From Giesbergeria sp. (lineage in GTDB: Bacteria; Pseudomonadota; Gammaproteobacteria; Burkholderiales; Burkholderiaceae_C): a DNA stretch of 57,317 nt. The DNA lies in assembly GCA_017985015.1 (NCBI GenBank), contig JAGNYI010000018.1, positions 1 to 57,317 of the forward strand. Direction: 5' to 3'. Under the pieces are notes generated by a model. That model saw only the letters and a program-made list of their open reading frames with translations. It was not told where the DNA came from and ran no database searches. Position numbers and translations under genes: made by a program. Position 1 is the first letter of the stretch. Every line of letters begins with the position of its first letter. This document shows positions 19,993 to 29,730 of the stretch, one piece after another.

Positions 19993-21373
19993 CGGTGCGA
20001 GCGGGTACGTTGCCAATGGAGCCAGCCCCCATACAGAGGACAACGTCGCCCGATTGCGCCAGTTCGGCAATGGCGCGTGGCAGGGACGCCACATCGTCGA
20101 TAAAAACCGGTTCGACCCGGCCCGCCACACGCAGCGCGCGCGCCAGCGAGCGCCCGTCGGCCGCCACGATCTGGGCTTCGCCAGCGGCGTACACCTCGGT
20201 CAGCAACACTGCGTCGGCGCTGCCGATCACCCGGACGAAATCCTCGAAACAATCGCGCGTGCGGGTGTAGCGGTGCGGCTGAAACGCGAGCACCAGGCGG
20301 CGCCCGACAAAGGCGCCGCGCGCCGCGGCCAGCGTGGCCGCCATCTCTACCGGGTGGTGGCCGTAGTCGTCGATCAGCGTGAAGTTCCCACCGCCCGCGG
20401 CAGGCAACTCGCCATAGCTCTGGAAACGCCGGCCAACACCCCGGAAGTTCTCTAACGCGCGCAGCACCGCCGCGTCGTCGATGGACAGCTCCACCGCCAC
20501 CGCAATGGCCGCCAGGGCGTTCTGCACGTTGTGCTCTCCCGCCAGATTCAGCCGCACTTCCAGGTCGGGCAGGATGACGCCGTTGCGCCGCTGCACGGTG
20601 AAGCACATTTGCGCGCCTTCGGCACGCACGTTGAGCGCACGCACCTGGGCTTCCTCCGAAAAGCCATAGCTCGTGACAGGGCAGGAGACCTGAGGCAGGA
20701 TGTCGCGCACCGCTGCGTTGTCGATGCACAGCACGGCCGCTCCATAGAAAGGCATGCGGTGCAGAAAATCGACGAAGGCCTTCTTCAACCGGCCAAAGTC
20801 GTGTCCGTAGGTCTCCATGTGGTCAGCATCGATGTTGGTGACCACCGCCATCACCGGCAGCAGGTTCAGGAAGGAAGCGTCGGATTCGTCCGCCTCCACC
20901 ACGATATAGTCCCCCGCGCCCAGCTTGGCGTTGGCGCCGGCGCTGTTGAGGCGCCCGCCAATAACGAAGGTGGGGTCGAGCCCAGCCTCGGCCAGCACGC
21001 TGGTGACCAGGCTGGTGGTGGTCGTCTTGCCGTGCGCGCCGGCAATTGCAATACCCTGCTTCATGCGCATCAGCTCGGCCAGCATGAGCGCGCGTGGCAC
21101 TACGGGAATTTTCTTCTCGCGCGCGGCCAGCACTTCCGGATTGTCGGATTGCACTGCGGTGGAGGTCACCACCGCATCGGCCCCTGCGACGTGCGCGGCA
21201 GCGTGGCCCAGGTGGGTGACGATGCCCATGGCCTGGAGCCGGCGCAGCGCAGGGCTGTCGGCCAGGTCCGAGCCGCTGACGGTGTAACCCTGGTTGAACA
21301 ACACTTCGGCAATGCCGCTCATGCCCGAGCCGCCGATGCCGACGAAGTGAATGTGGTGAATGGCGTGCTTCAT
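19949..21373 (-). CDS. murC: UDP-N-acetylmuramate--L-alanine ligase
   Basis: A 474-residue cytoplasmic Mur ligase adding L-Ala to UDP-MurNAc. The N-terminal Rossmann motif [14 protein letters not shown] is near the start, the ATP loop G-A-H-G-K-T-T-T-T is at about 116-124, and [10 protein letters not shown] marks the C-terminal domain. It overlaps the murG stop by 4 bases (ATGA). The last residues appear to be encoded by a repeat-like AT-rich segment. Confidence 0.97.
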   Translation of the reverse strand: MKHAIHHIHFVGIGGSGMSGIAEVLFNQGYTVSGSDLADSPALRRLQAMGIVTHLGHAAAHVAGADAVVTSTAVQSDNPEVLAAREKKIPVVPRALMLAELMRMKQGIAIAGAHGKTTTTSLVTSVLAEAGLDPTFVIGGRLNSAGANAKLGAGDYIVVEADESDASFLNLLPVMAVVTNIDADHMETYGHDFGRLKKAFVDFLHRMPFYGAAVLCIDNAAVRDILPQVSCPVTSYGFSEEAQVRALNVRAEGAQMCFTVQRRNGVILPDLEVRLNLAGEHNVQNALAAIAVAVELSIDDAAVLRALENFRGVGRRFQSYGELPAAGGGNFTLIDDYGHHPVEMAATLAAARGAFVGRRLVLAFQPHRYTRTRDCFEDFVRVIGSADAVLLTEVYAAGEAQIVAADGRSLARALRVAGRVEPVFIDDVASLPRAIAELAQSGDVVLCMGAGSIGNVPARTVELLQKNELPTKET

Positions 21374-22434
21374 GCTGCCAGCTCCTCGCAGGCGGCCACC
21401 ACGGCGTCCGTCGCATTCATCTTTTGCATCTTTTTGGCGTCTAGCGCTTTACTCATAAGCACAGTTCGCTCCATATTTCGTAGCATATCGGCCAGCCGCT
21501 CGGGGCTCAGTTCGCTCTGGGGCAGCAGCCAGCCCCCTCCGGCATCCACCAGGAAGCGCGCATTCGCCGTCTGGTGGTCGTCCACCGCCGAAGGAAAGGG
21601 CACGAAGATCGCTGCAGCACCGATGGCGGCAATCTCGGTCACGGTGCTGGCCCCCGCGCGGCAGACGATGAGGTCGGCCTCGGCAAAGGCACGGGCGGGG
21701 TCGTCAATGAAAGGCGTGAGCTCGGCCTCGACGCCCGCGGCAGCGTAGTTGGCGCGCAGGCGTTCGATCTGCGCCGCGCCACTTTGGTGCAGTACGCGCG
21801 GGCGCTCATGCGGCGAGAACAGCGCCAGCGCCTGGGGCACCACGTCGTTGAGTGCCTGCGCGCCGAGGCTCCCCCCCACCACCAGCAGGCGCAGCGGGCC
21901 GCTGCGCCCGGCAAAACGCTCGGCCGGGCCGGGCTGGTGCGCAAACGCCGCACGCAGCGGATTGCCGATCCATTCGGCTTTGCCCAGCACGCCGGGGAAA
22001 GCGGTGAACACGCGATCGGCCACGCCGGCCAGAACACGGTTGGCGAGGCCGGCCACGGAGTTCTGCTCGTGCAGCACGAGCGGCTTGCCGGCCAACACGG
22101 CCATCATCCCGCCCGGAAAGCTGATGTAACCGCCCAGCCCCACCACCACATGGGGCCGCACGCGCCGCACCACGGCCAAGGCCTGCCAGAAGGCGCGCAG
22201 CAGGCGCAGCGGCAGCAGGGCCAGCGTGAGCGCGCTCTTGCCGCGCACACCGCCAAAGGAAATGGTCTCGAGCGCGAAGCCCTGGGCCGGCACCAACCGC
22301 GCCTCCATGCTCGCAGGGGCGCCCAGCCAATGCACGCGCCAGCCACGTTCTCGCAAGGCGTCGGCCACGGCCAGGCCCGGGAAGATGTGACCGCCGGTGC
22401 CGCCGGCCATGATGAGTGCGCACTTGCTGCTCAT
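21370..22434 (-). CDS. murG: UDP-N-acetylglucosamine--undecaprenyl-PP-MurNAc-pentapeptide GlcNAc transferase
   Basis: The peripheral membrane GT28 enzyme making lipid II. From the ATG at 22434 it has 354 residues. The donor loop [15 protein letters not shown] and H-E-Q-N-S-V-A-G are present, as is the C-terminal [11 protein letters not shown] with [16 protein letters not shown]. The frame stays open 26 codons upstream to an ATG at 22512, but those codons are the product of a local duplication and do not resemble MurG. Near the C-terminus, residues [15 protein letters not shown] are encoded by a copy of the dispersed palindromic element. Confidence 0.96.
   Translation of the reverse strand: MSSKCALIMAGGTGGHIFPGLAVADALRERGWRVHWLGAPASMEARLVPAQGFALETISFGGVRGKSALTLALLPLRLLRAFWQALAVVRRVRPHVVVGLGGYISFPGGMMAVLAGKPLVLHEQNSVAGLANRVLAGVADRVFTAFPGVLGKAEWIGNPLRAAFAHQPGPAERFAGRSGPLRLLVVGGSLGAQALNDVVPQALALFSPHERPRVLHQSGAAQIERLRANYAAAGVEAELTPFIDDPARAFAEADLIVCRAGASTVTEIAAIGAAAIFVPFPSAVDDHQTANARFLVDAGGGWLLPQSELSPERLADMLRNMERTVLMSKALDAKKMQKMNATDAVVAACEELAA
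21431..21488. repeat. Dispersed palindromic element inside murG
   Basis: TTTTTGGCGTCTAGCGCTTT, then ACTCATAAGC and a diverged right part with TAGCATAT. The core TAGCGCTTTACTCATAAGC is identical over 19 bases to the intergenic copy upstream of pyrC (56941-56959), so this is a true copy lying within the 3' part of murG in an open frame. Confidence 0.8.
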
Positions 22435-22535
22435 ACGCGGCCTCCGCGCATGCACTGCTGCACAGTGCGCAGCGCTGGCGCACTGCAGGGTTTGTTTTGC
22501 AGAAACAAGCATCTCATACGCGGCCTCCGCGCATG
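22430..22535. repeat. Direct 23-bp repeat from an 83-bp duplication at the ftsW/murG junction
   Basis: An identical 23-base sequence occurs at 22430-22452 and 22513-22535, exactly 83 bases apart (CTCATACGCGGCCTCCGCGC plus ATG). Each copy contains the ATGA stop/start overlap. The 60 novel bases between them include GCAGTGCGC against GCGCACTG and a 12-base inverted copy of the end of ftsW (AAACAAGCATCT). Confidence 0.9.
22431..22517 (-). CDS. 28-codon mini-ORF linking ftsW and murG
   Basis: From the ATG at 22517 (inside the ftsW ATGA overlap) the frame runs [20 protein letters not shown] and ends in M-R-G-G-R-V, the same six residues that end FtsW. Its TGA overlaps the murG ATG, again as ATGA. 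It looks like a by-product of the duplication that happens to keep termination-reinitiation coupling between ftsW and murG. A function for the peptide itself is not suggested. Translation is inferred, not shown. Confidence 0.4.
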   Translation of the reverse strand: MRCLFLQNKPCSAPALRTVQQCMRGGRV

Positions 22536-23782
22536 AGATGCTTGTTTTCGTAATCCACCCGCAGCACCACTGCCATCGCCACCAGGTTCATCAGGATGGC
22601 CGAGCCGCCGAAGCTCATCAGGGGCAGCGTGAGGCCTTTGGTGGGCAGTGCTCCCAAGTTGACGCCCATATTGATAAAGGACTGAAAGCCCATCCAGATC
22701 GCCACGCCCTGGGCCACCAGACCAGCGAAGACGCGATCCAGGGCGATGGCCTGGCGGCCGATATGCATGATGCGGCGGGTGAGCCAGAAGAACAGAACGA
22801 TGAGCACGAGCACACCGATGAGCCCGAATTCCTCGCCGATGACGGCGAGCAGAAAGTCGGTGTGCGCTTCGGGCAGCCAGTGCAATTTTTCCACGCTGCC
22901 GCCCAGTCCGACACCAAAGATCTCGCCACGCCCGATGGCAATCAGGGAGTGCGAGAGCTGGTAGCCCTTGCCCAGCGCGTGCTTTTCGCTCCAGGGATCG
23001 AGGTAGGCAAAGATGCGCTCGCGCCGCCACTCGCTCATCATCACCATCATGGAAAACGCCGCCACCAGCACGGCGGCGATGAGGAAGAACATGCGCGCGT
23101 TGACGCCGCCCAGGAAGAGGATGCCCATGGCGATCACGGCAATCACCATGAAGGCGCCCATGTCGGGCTCGGCCAGCAGCAAGCCGCCCACCAGCGCCAC
23201 GGCCGCGCCCATCGGAAGCACGGCGCGGAAAAACCGCTCCTTCACTTCCATCTTGCGGCACATGTAGTCGGCAGCATAGATCAACACGGCGAACTTGGCG
23301 AGTTCCGAGGGCTGGAAGTTCATGATGCCCAGCGACAGCCAGCGCCGCGCGCCGTTGACCACGGTACCCACATGCGGCACCAGCACTGCGACCAAAAGCA
23401 AGAGCGAGAGCAGGAAGAGCGAACGGGCGTAGCGCTCCCACACCGCCATCGGAATCTGAAAGGTGAGCAGCGCAGCGACGAAGCCCATTACCAGCGAAAA
23501 AATGTGACGCACCAGAAAATGGGTGTGCGCAATCTTGCCAAAGCGCGGGTTGTCGGGCATGGCGATGGAGGCCGAATACACCATCACCAGACCCCAGGCG
23601 AGCAGCGCGACCACCACCCACAGCAGCGCCTGGTCAAAACCCAGCACGCTGGCTGGCGTGGTGCTGGACTGGCGGTACTCCATGCCGCCCGCGCGCACCG
23701 GAAGACCTTCGACACGGCGGCTCCTGAGCCCGCTCAGCCAAGTGCCTACGCGGCCGCTGCTGCGCGTTGCGGCGGTGCTCAT
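22514..23782 (-). CDS. ftsW: Septal peptidoglycan polymerase FtsW (SEDS family)
   Basis: A 422-residue polytopic inner-membrane glycosyltransferase that polymerises lipid II with FtsI. About 40 N-terminal cytoplasmic residues precede the first helix ([15 protein letters not shown]). SEDS hallmarks are [40 protein letters not shown], and near the end [15 protein letters not shown]. It overlaps the murD stop by 4 bases. Its C-terminus (H-L-M-R-G-G-R-V) lies in the duplicated segment at the murG junction. Confidence 0.97.
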   Translation of the reverse strand: MSTAATRSSGRVGTWLSGLRSRRVEGLPVRAGGMEYRQSSTTPASVLGFDQALLWVVVALLAWGLVMVYSASIAMPDNPRFGKIAHTHFLVRHIFSLVMGFVAALLTFQIPMAVWERYARSLFLLSLLLLVAVLVPHVGTVVNGARRWLSLGIMNFQPSELAKFAVLIYAADYMCRKMEVKERFFRAVLPMGAAVALVGGLLLAEPDMGAFMVIAVIAMGILFLGGVNARMFFLIAAVLVAAFSMMVMMSEWRRERIFAYLDPWSEKHALGKGYQLSHSLIAIGRGEIFGVGLGGSVEKLHWLPEAHTDFLLAVIGEEFGLIGVLVLIVLFFWLTRRIMHIGRQAIALDRVFAGLVAQGVAIWMGFQSFINMGVNLGALPTKGLTLPLMSFGGSAILMNLVAMAVVLRVDYENKHLMRGGRV

Positions 23783-25647
23783 CGCCCTCCCTCCAAGGTC
23801 TGGCCAGCGTCCAGGGCGCGCTCACGCACGATGGCACAGAACATCTCGCCGCGCTGTACGTAGCTGTCAAACATGTCGAAGCTGGAGCATGCGGGCGACA
23901 GCAGCACGGCGTCACCCGCTGCAGCGCGCTGGGCGGCGACTTCCACGGCTTCGTCCAGCGCGCCTGCGCCCAACAGTGGCACGCCGGCGGCCTCCAGCGC
24001 CGCTCGGATCTGCGGGGCGTCGCGCCCGATCAGCACCACCGCCCGCGCGTGGCGCGCAACCGGTGCGGCGAGCGGCGAAAAATCCTGACCCTTGCCCAGG
24101 CCACCCAAGATCACCACCACGCGGCGCTCGGCGCCCAAGCCCGAAATGGCCGCCACGGTGGCGCCCACGTTGGTGCCCTTGCTGTCGTCAAAGTATTCGA
24201 CGCCATCGATCAGCGCCACCGACTCCAACCGGTGCGGCTCGCCGCGATATTCGCGCAGGCCGTACAGCATGGGCCCGAGCGAACAGCCCGCCGCTTGCGC
24301 CAGCGCCAGTGCAGCCAGGGCGTTCACCGCGTTGTGCCGGCCGCGAATGCGCAGGGCGTCGGCGGGAATCAGGCGCTGGATGAACAATTCCTCAGGCTCA
24401 GCCTGCGCCGCGGCGCTGCGTCGAGTGCTGCGCTTGCGCGTCTCATCGGCCTCCTGGGAACGCACCAGCCAAGCCATGCCATTGACGTTTTCAATGCCAT
24501 AGTCCCCCGGGCGCTGGGGCATGTCGCCACCAAAGGTGATGCAGTCGCGGGTGATCAGCTTGGCCGGCTTGCCGCGCACGCCGGCTTCGGGCGATACCAC
24601 GGCACTGGCCGCAGCGTGCATGCGCATTACGACCTCGTCTTCGCGGTTGAGCACCATCAGGCCGGCGTTGCCAAAAATGCGCGCCTTGGCGGCGGCGTAG
24701 GCCGCCATGTCGCCGTGCCAGTCGAGGTGGTCCTGAGTGAGGTTGAGGACCGTGGCAGCGCTGGGCTCAAACGGCGCGGGCGCGTCAAGCTGGAAGCTTG
24801 AGAGTTCGAGTACCCAGACCTCGGGCAGCGTGCCGGCGTCGATGTGCTGCGCCAGCGTATCGAGCAGGGCCGGGCCAATGTTGCCGGCCACCGCCACACT
24901 GGCACCGCTGCGCTCCACCAGCACCCCGGTCAGCGCGGTGACCGTGGTCTTGCCGTTGGTCCCCGTGACGGCCAGCACGCGTGGGGCGTAGCCACAGGCG
25001 CTGCGCAGCGCGGCCAGGGCCTCGGAATACAAGCCTAATTCGCCTCCAGCGCTTACCCCATCTGCGTTAGAAGCTCCTATTACAGGAGCAATCTCAGCCG
25101 GGCTGAGGCCGGGCGAGCGCAGCACCGCGTGCAGGCCCAGGCCGCTCACCAGCGCCGCATCAAAGGCGCCGGGGACGAACCGGGCTTGCGGCAGCTCGGC
25201 ACGCAGGCGCGCCAGCAGCGGCGGCTCGGCCCGGGTGTCGGCGACGGTGACCTCGGCCCCGCAGCGCGCGCACCAGTGCGCCATCGACAGGCCGGAGATC
25301 CCCAGGCCCAGCACCAGCACCGAACGCCCGGCCAGCAGGCCACGCACCGCATCTGCAGGCAGCGCGGCGCTGGGCACAGGGGCTTCGTCGGCTACGGCCA
25401 GGGCATCGGCGGCAGCGGGCGCCGCATCGTCGGGCGCCGCCGCATCGGCACTGCGCATGTCGCTCCACATGCGCGCGACGTACACCGCCGCATCGCGTGC
25501 CGCATTCAAGGGCGCGGGCACCGCCGGCCCGGCGTCCAGCAACGCGGCAGAAGCTGGCGCGGCGTCCTGCAGGGGCAGGTCAGCCGCCCCCAGCACGGGC
25601 TCGGCGGGGTCTGCGGGGTATTGCGGAAGCGCGGGCGTGTCGTTCAT
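23779..25647 (-). CDS. murD: UDP-N-acetylmuramoylalanine--D-glutamate ligase with long N-terminal extension
   Basis: At 622 residues from the ATG at 25647 (which overlaps the mraY stop by 4 bases), this is far longer than the usual 440 to 450. Residues 1 to about 103 are rich in Ala, Pro and Asp and look disordered, with one basic patch [12 protein letters not shown]. The Rossmann start [11 protein letters not shown] is at 110-120, and the ATP loop T-G-T-N-G-K-T-T-V follows. [11 protein letters not shown] and G-G-L-G-K-G-Q-D-F complete the Mur signatures. A dispersed-repeat copy encodes [16 protein letters not shown] in a surface region before the ATP domain. A second low-complexity insert ([10 protein letters not shown]) lies in the central domain. 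Confidence 0.96.
   Translation of the reverse strand: MNDTPALPQYPADPAEPVLGAADLPLQDAAPASAALLDAGPAVPAPLNAARDAAVYVARMWSDMRSADAAAPDDAAPAAADALAVADEAPVPSAALPADAVRGLLAGRSVLVLGLGISGLSMAHWCARCGAEVTVADTRAEPPLLARLRAELPQARFVPGAFDAALVSGLGLHAVLRSPGLSPAEIAPVIGASNADGVSAGGELGLYSEALAALRSACGYAPRVLAVTGTNGKTTVTALTGVLVERSGASVAVAGNIGPALLDTLAQHIDAGTLPEVWVLELSSFQLDAPAPFEPSAATVLNLTQDHLDWHGDMAAYAAAKARIFGNAGLMVLNREDEVVMRMHAAASAVVSPEAGVRGKPAKLITRDCITFGGDMPQRPGDYGIENVNGMAWLVRSQEADETRKRSTRRSAAAQAEPEELFIQRLIPADALRIRGRHNAVNALAALALAQAAGCSLGPMLYGLREYRGEPHRLESVALIDGVEYFDDSKGTNVGATVAAISGLGAERRVVVILGGLGKGQDFSPLAAPVARHARAVVLIGRDAPQIRAALEAAGVPLLGAGALDEAVEVAAQRAAAGDAVLLSPACSSFDMFDSYVQRGEMFCAIVRERALDAGQTLEGGR
25036..25092. repeat. 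Dispersed palindromic element inside murD
   Basis: AATTCGCCTCCAGCGCTTAC, then CCCATCTGCGTTAGAAGCTC and CTATTACAGGAGCAA. It follows the consensus GCCTCTAGCGCTTA, spacer, GCGCTAGCAGCTAT through its whole length, with an additional small hairpin GCTCCTATTACAGGAGC. The reading frame is uninterrupted. Confidence 0.75.
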
Positions 25648-26822
25648 CGCAGTTTCAAGGTCGACAGACCGATCAGGCACAGCAGCATGGTGATGATCCA
25701 AAAGCGCACAACGACCTGCGTTTCCTTCCAGCCGCTTTTCTCAAAATGGTGGTGCAACGGTGCCATCTTCAGAAGGCGCCGGCCTTCGCCATAGCGGCGT
25801 TTGGTGAACTTGAACCAGGCCACTTGCGCCATGACCGACAAGGCCTCGACGACAAAGATGCCGCCCATGATGGCGAGCACGATTTCCTGGCGCACGATGA
25901 CGGCGATGGTGCCCAGCGCGCCGCCCAGGGCCAGCGCGCCAACGTCGCCCATGAACACCTGGGCCGGGTGCGTGTTGAACCACAGAAAGGCCAGCCCCGC
26001 GCCAGCCATGGCCGAGCAAAAGATGAGCAGCTCGCCCACACCGGGAATGTGCGGGAACAGCAGGTATTTGGAGAAAGTCACGCTGCCGGTGACGTAGGCA
26101 AACACGCCCAGTGCCGAACCCACCATGATCACCGGCATGATGGCCAGGCCGTCCAGCCCGTCGGTGAGGTTCACCGCGTTGCTGGAGCCCACGATCACCA
26201 GGTAGGTCATGGTGACAAAACCCACCACGCCCAGCGGATAGCTGACTTCCTTGAAGAATGGCAGCAGGAGCCCCGCCTGCGGCGGCAAGTCCACCGAAAA
26301 TCCCGAACGGACCCAGGTAACAAAGAGCTGAAAAACCTTGGGGTTCGACCCCTCGGAGATGCTGAACACCAGCGCCAACGCGGCCAGCAAGCCGATGATG
26401 GACTGCCACATGTACTTCTCGCGCGAACGCATACCGTTGGGGTCTTTGTAGACCACCTTGCGCCAGTCGTCGGCCCAGCCGATGGCACCAAAACCCAGGG
26501 TGACGATCAGCACGATCCAGACAAAGCGGTTTGTCAGGTCGGCCCACAGCAGCGTGGCAATGGCGATGCAGAGCAGGATCAGCACGCCGCCCATGGTGGG
26601 CGTGCCGCTTTTGACGTGATGCGTCTCCATGCCATTGGTGCGGATGGGCTGACCGATCTTGAGCGCCGCCAAGTGGCGAATCACGCGCGGTCCGGCGATC
26701 AACCCCACCAGCAGCGCCGTCATCGCAGCCAGCACGGCACGCAGCGTAAGGTACTGGAACACACGCAAAAACCCCAGATCGGGCGAAAGCGACTGCAGCC
26801 ACTGCGCGAGTTGCATCAGCAT
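25644..26822 (-). CDS. mraY: Phospho-N-acetylmuramoyl-pentapeptide transferase
   Basis: A 392-residue polytopic inner-membrane enzyme that makes lipid I. Catalytic signatures: [37 protein letters not shown], and [11 protein letters not shown]. It is about 30 residues longer than the E. coli protein because of a loop after L-V-F-S-I-S-E-G, which I regard as usual for this bacterial group. The ATG at 26822 lies inside the murF end; a second in-frame ATG at 26816 sits in TGATG and is an alternative start. Confidence 0.97.
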   Translation of the reverse strand: MLMQLAQWLQSLSPDLGFLRVFQYLTLRAVLAAMTALLVGLIAGPRVIRHLAALKIGQPIRTNGMETHHVKSGTPTMGGVLILLCIAIATLLWADLTNRFVWIVLIVTLGFGAIGWADDWRKVVYKDPNGMRSREKYMWQSIIGLLAALALVFSISEGSNPKVFQLFVTWVRSGFSVDLPPQAGLLLPFFKEVSYPLGVVGFVTMTYLVIVGSSNAVNLTDGLDGLAIMPVIMVGSALGVFAYVTGSVTFSKYLLFPHIPGVGELLIFCSAMAGAGLAFLWFNTHPAQVFMGDVGALALGGALGTIAVIVRQEIVLAIMGGIFVVEALSVMAQVAWFKFTKRRYGEGRRLLKMAPLHHHFEKSGWKETQVVVRFWIITMLLCLIGLSTLKLR

Positions 26823-28243
26823 GTGGCACCTGTGACATGGGCGGGACGATCGGACGGCGATGGCGGCGCAGCCTCGGTGGCCGCCTGCACAACGCGCTCC
26901 ATGCGCATGAAGCGCGACCCCTTGACCAGCACGCTGGCCACGTCGCTCAGCGCCGCGCGCACCGCAACCTGCAGTGCGTCCATGCTGTCGAAATGGCGGG
27001 CGCCGATGCCAAATGCAGCCGCAGCCTCTGCCGACTGCATCCCCAGAGCGAACAGTTGCTCAATGCCGCGCTCGCGCGCCTGCGCTCCGGCTTCGGCGTG
27101 GAACTGCGGACCGTTGTTTCCGATCTCACCCATGTCGCCCAGCACCAGCAGGCGCGGTCCCGGCAGATCGGCCAGCACCTCGATGGCGGCGCGTACGGAG
27201 TCGGGGTTGGCGTTGTAGCTGTCGTCCACCAGCGTGATCGCGCGGCCGGCGACTTGCAACGCCAGCGCGCGCGAGCGACCGGACACTGGCGCAAACCCGT
27301 TCAAACCCTGAGCGATCGCGCCGAGCGACGCGCCCGCTGCGAGTGCGCAGGCCGTGGCAGCGAGCGCATTGCGCAGGTTGTGCCGCCCCGCCACCGCCAG
27401 CTGGCATGCCAGCGGACCGTGCGGCGTGGAGAACGTCGCCATCCAGGCGCCGCCTTGCCAAACCGCTTGCGTGCACCGCACCTCGCCCTGCTCCAGACCA
27501 AATTCCATCGTCCTGCGCGTTCCGGCCAGTTCGCGCCATAGCGGTGCAAAAACGTCCTCGGCGGGAAAAACGGCTGTTCCCGACGCGGGCAACGCGGCCA
27601 GCACGGCGCCGTTTTCGCGCGCCACGGCTTCCACGGTATGCATGAATTCCAGATGTTCGCGCTGTGCGTTGTTGACCAGCGCCACGGTAGGCTGCGTCAG
27701 AGCGGCCAGCTCTGCAATTTCGCCAGGATGGTTCATGCCCAGCTCCACCACCGCCAGCCGGTGCGCGGCCGTCAGTCGCAGCAGCGTGAGCGGCACACCA
27801 ATGGCATTGTTGAAGTTGCCCCGCGTGGCCAGCGCAGCGTCGCCCGCCTGCGCAGCCAGAATGCTGGCAAGCATCTGCGTGACGGTGGTCTTGCCGTTGC
27901 TGCCCGCCACGGCAATGAGCGGCAGCACAAACTGCGCCCGCCAGCCTGCGGCCAGTGCGCCCAGAGCCGCCAGAGGGTCGTCCACTTCAATGCCCGGCAA
28001 ACCGGCAGCCGCCAGCCCGCCCTGCGCCAGTGCTGCAGCGGCGCCTTGCGCAGCAGCTTGCGGCAGAAAGGCCTGAGCGTCAAAGTGCTCACCGCGCAAC
28101 GCGACAAACAGATCACCCGGCAACAGGCTGCGAGTGTCGGTGTGCACACGCGCGATGGAGGTGGCGGGCGATCCCACCAGGCGTGCCTGGGGCTGCGTGA
28201 TGCGCACCCAGTCCAGCGCGTTTTGCAAAGACATCATCGTCAT
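26816..28243 (-). CDS. murF: UDP-MurNAc-tripeptide--D-alanyl-D-alanine ligase
   Basis: A 475-residue Mur ligase adding D-Ala-D-Ala. The ATP loop [11 protein letters not shown] is at about 113-123, with [12 protein letters not shown] and [12 protein letters not shown] as further family marks. The start has an unusually strong ribosome site, GGAGGAGGCGGT before ATG, and overlaps murE by 4 bases. The final residues (about 20, rich in Pro and Ser) extend beyond the usual end of the domain. Confidence 0.97.
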   Translation of the reverse strand: MTMMSLQNALDWVRITQPQARLVGSPATSIARVHTDTRSLLPGDLFVALRGEHFDAQAFLPQAAAQGAAAALAQGGLAAAGLPGIEVDDPLAALGALAAGWRAQFVLPLIAVAGSNGKTTVTQMLASILAAQAGDAALATRGNFNNAIGVPLTLLRLTAAHRLAVVELGMNHPGEIAELAALTQPTVALVNNAQREHLEFMHTVEAVARENGAVLAALPASGTAVFPAEDVFAPLWRELAGTRRTMEFGLEQGEVRCTQAVWQGGAWMATFSTPHGPLACQLAVAGRHNLRNALAATACALAAGASLGAIAQGLNGFAPVSGRSRALALQVAGRAITLVDDSYNANPDSVRAAIEVLADLPGPRLLVLGDMGEIGNNGPQFHAEAGAQARERGIEQLFALGMQSAEAAAAFGIGARHFDSMDALQVAVRAALSDVASVLVKGSRFMRMERVVQAATEAAPPSPSDRPAHVTGATC

Positions 28244-29730
28244 ACCGCCTCCTCCCGAAGCTGCAGCGCGGCACGGGCGTGTTCCAGATCGGAGAACGGC
28301 CGCTTGACGCCAGCGATTTCCTGCCAGGCCTCGTGGCCTTTGCCGGCAATCAGCACCACGTCGGCAGGTGCAGCCTGTGCCAGCACCTGCGCAATGGCGG
28401 CCGCACGGTCGGGCTCGGCGCGTACCGTGGCACCGGCGATGGTGCCCAGGAGGATCTGGTGCAGGATGACCACCGGGTCTTCACTGCGCGGGTTGTCGCT
28501 GGTGACCACCACGCGATCAGCGTGGTGCTGCGCTGCGGCGCCCATGAGGGGGCGTTTGCCGGCGTCGCGGTCGCCGCCGCAGCCAAACACGCACCACAGA
28601 GCGCCGCCGCGCGCCAGAGCCAGCGGACGCAGTGCCTGCAAGGCCTTTTCCAGCGCGTCGGGTGTGTGGGCGTAATCCACCGCGACCAGCGGCTGGCCGG
28701 GCAGGAGCAGGCGCTCCATGCGCCCCGGCACCGGGCCGAGGCGCTCGCAGGCACGCACAGCCGCATCCAATGGCACGCCCAGCGCGCGCATGGCGCCGAT
28801 CACACCGAGCAGGTTGGAGATGTTGTACTGGCCGATGAGCGCGGTCTGCAGAGGCAATTGCTGCTCGCCCTCTCTGATGAGACATTGCAGACCTTGCGGG
28901 CCCAGCGCGATTTCGCGTGCGCACAGGCGCGCCGGGACGGTTTGCGACACCGTCCACAGGTCCAGCCCAGCGGCCTTCGCCGGGGCCTGCAGGTCCGCGC
29001 CGGCCGCGTCGTCGATGTTGAGCACGGCGGCGCGCAGCCCCGGCCAGGCAAACAGCGCGCGCTTCGCCGTCAAGTAGGCCTCCATGCTGCCGTGGTAATC
29101 GAGGTGGTCCTGCGTGAAATTGGTAAACACCGCCACAGCGATCCGCATGCCCGCCAGCCGGTGCTCAGCCAGACCAATCGACGAGGCCTCAATGGCACAG
29201 GATTTCGCGCCCGCATCCACCAAGGCCCGCAAACCGCGCTGCAAGCGCACCGGGTCGGGTGTGGTCAGGCCGGTTTCTTGCAGTGCATCCGGGAAACCTA
29301 TACCCAAAGTACCTACCAGCGCGCATGGAGCAAGCGCAGGAAGCTCGCAATTCGATAGCGCCTGTGCGAGCCAGCAGGCGCTGCTGGTCTTGCCGTTGGT
29401 GCCGGTGAAGGCCACGACTTGCAAGGCCTCTGAGGGCGAGCCAAACCAGGCTGCGGCCAGCTCGCCGGTGGCGGCTTTGAGGTTTGCAAGCAAGGCCACA
29501 TCGGCACCCGCGACATCAAACGCCTCTGCGCCCACGGCCTCGACAAGGCAGGCGCTGGCACCGCGCGTGCGCGCATCGGACAGATGCGCACGCGCGTCGG
29601 CAGCCGCGCCCGGCCAGGCAATGAAGGCGTCGCCCGGCGCAATGCGGCGGCTGTCGATCTGCAGCATGCCGGTGCTGCGCTCGCGCAGCCAGGCCAGGGC
29701 CTCTGCGGTGGTGTGCAGTACGCGCGTCAC
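28240..29730 (-). CDS. murE: UDP-MurNAc-L-Ala-D-Glu--meso-diaminopimelate ligase
   Basis: A 496-residue Mur ligase. It begins with GTG at 29730, overlapping the ftsI stop by 4 bases. The ATP loop F-T-G-T-N-G-K-T-S is at 108-116, T-Q-D-H-L-D-Y-H marks the central domain, and the D-N-P-R-S-E-D-P motif indicates meso-DAP rather than lysine as substrate, consistent with dapF in this window. Residues around 126-140 (S-N-C-E-L-P-A-L-A-P-C-A-L-V) are unusual just after the ATP helix and are encoded by a segment that resembles the dispersed element. Confidence 0.96.
   Translation of the reverse strand: MTRVLHTTAEALAWLRERSTGMLQIDSRRIAPGDAFIAWPGAAADARAHLSDARTRGASACLVEAVGAEAFDVAGADVALLANLKAATGELAAAWFGSPSEALQVVAFTGTNGKTSSACWLAQALSNCELPALAPCALVGTLGIGFPDALQETGLTTPDPVRLQRGLRALVDAGAKSCAIEASSIGLAEHRLAGMRIAVAVFTNFTQDHLDYHGSMEAYLTAKRALFAWPGLRAAVLNIDDAAGADLQAPAKAAGLDLWTVSQTVPARLCAREIALGPQGLQCLIREGEQQLPLQTALIGQYNISNLLGVIGAMRALGVPLDAAVRACERLGPVPGRMERLLLPGQPLVAVDYAHTPDALEKALQALRPLALARGGALWCVFGCGGDRDAGKRPLMGAAAQHHADRVVVTSDNPRSEDPVVILHQILLGTIAGATVRAEPDRAAAIAQVLAQAAPADVVLIAGKGHEAWQEIAGVKRPFSDLEHARAALQLREEAV
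29301..29362. repeat. Repeat-like segment inside murE
   Basis: TACCCAAAGTACCTACCAGC, then GCGCATGGAGCAAGCGCAGG and AAGCTCGCAATTCGATAGCG. It is aligned with the dispersed element (CCTCTAGCGCTTATG, spacer, AAGCGCTAGAAGCTC, ATAGC) but more diverged than the copies in murG and murD. Confidence 0.45.

Noticed and set aside
22432-22512. 26-residue N-terminal extension of MurG from ATG 22512
   Set aside because: It is encoded by the recent 83-bp duplication, does not resemble MurG, and the conserved overlap start at 22434 fits the family.
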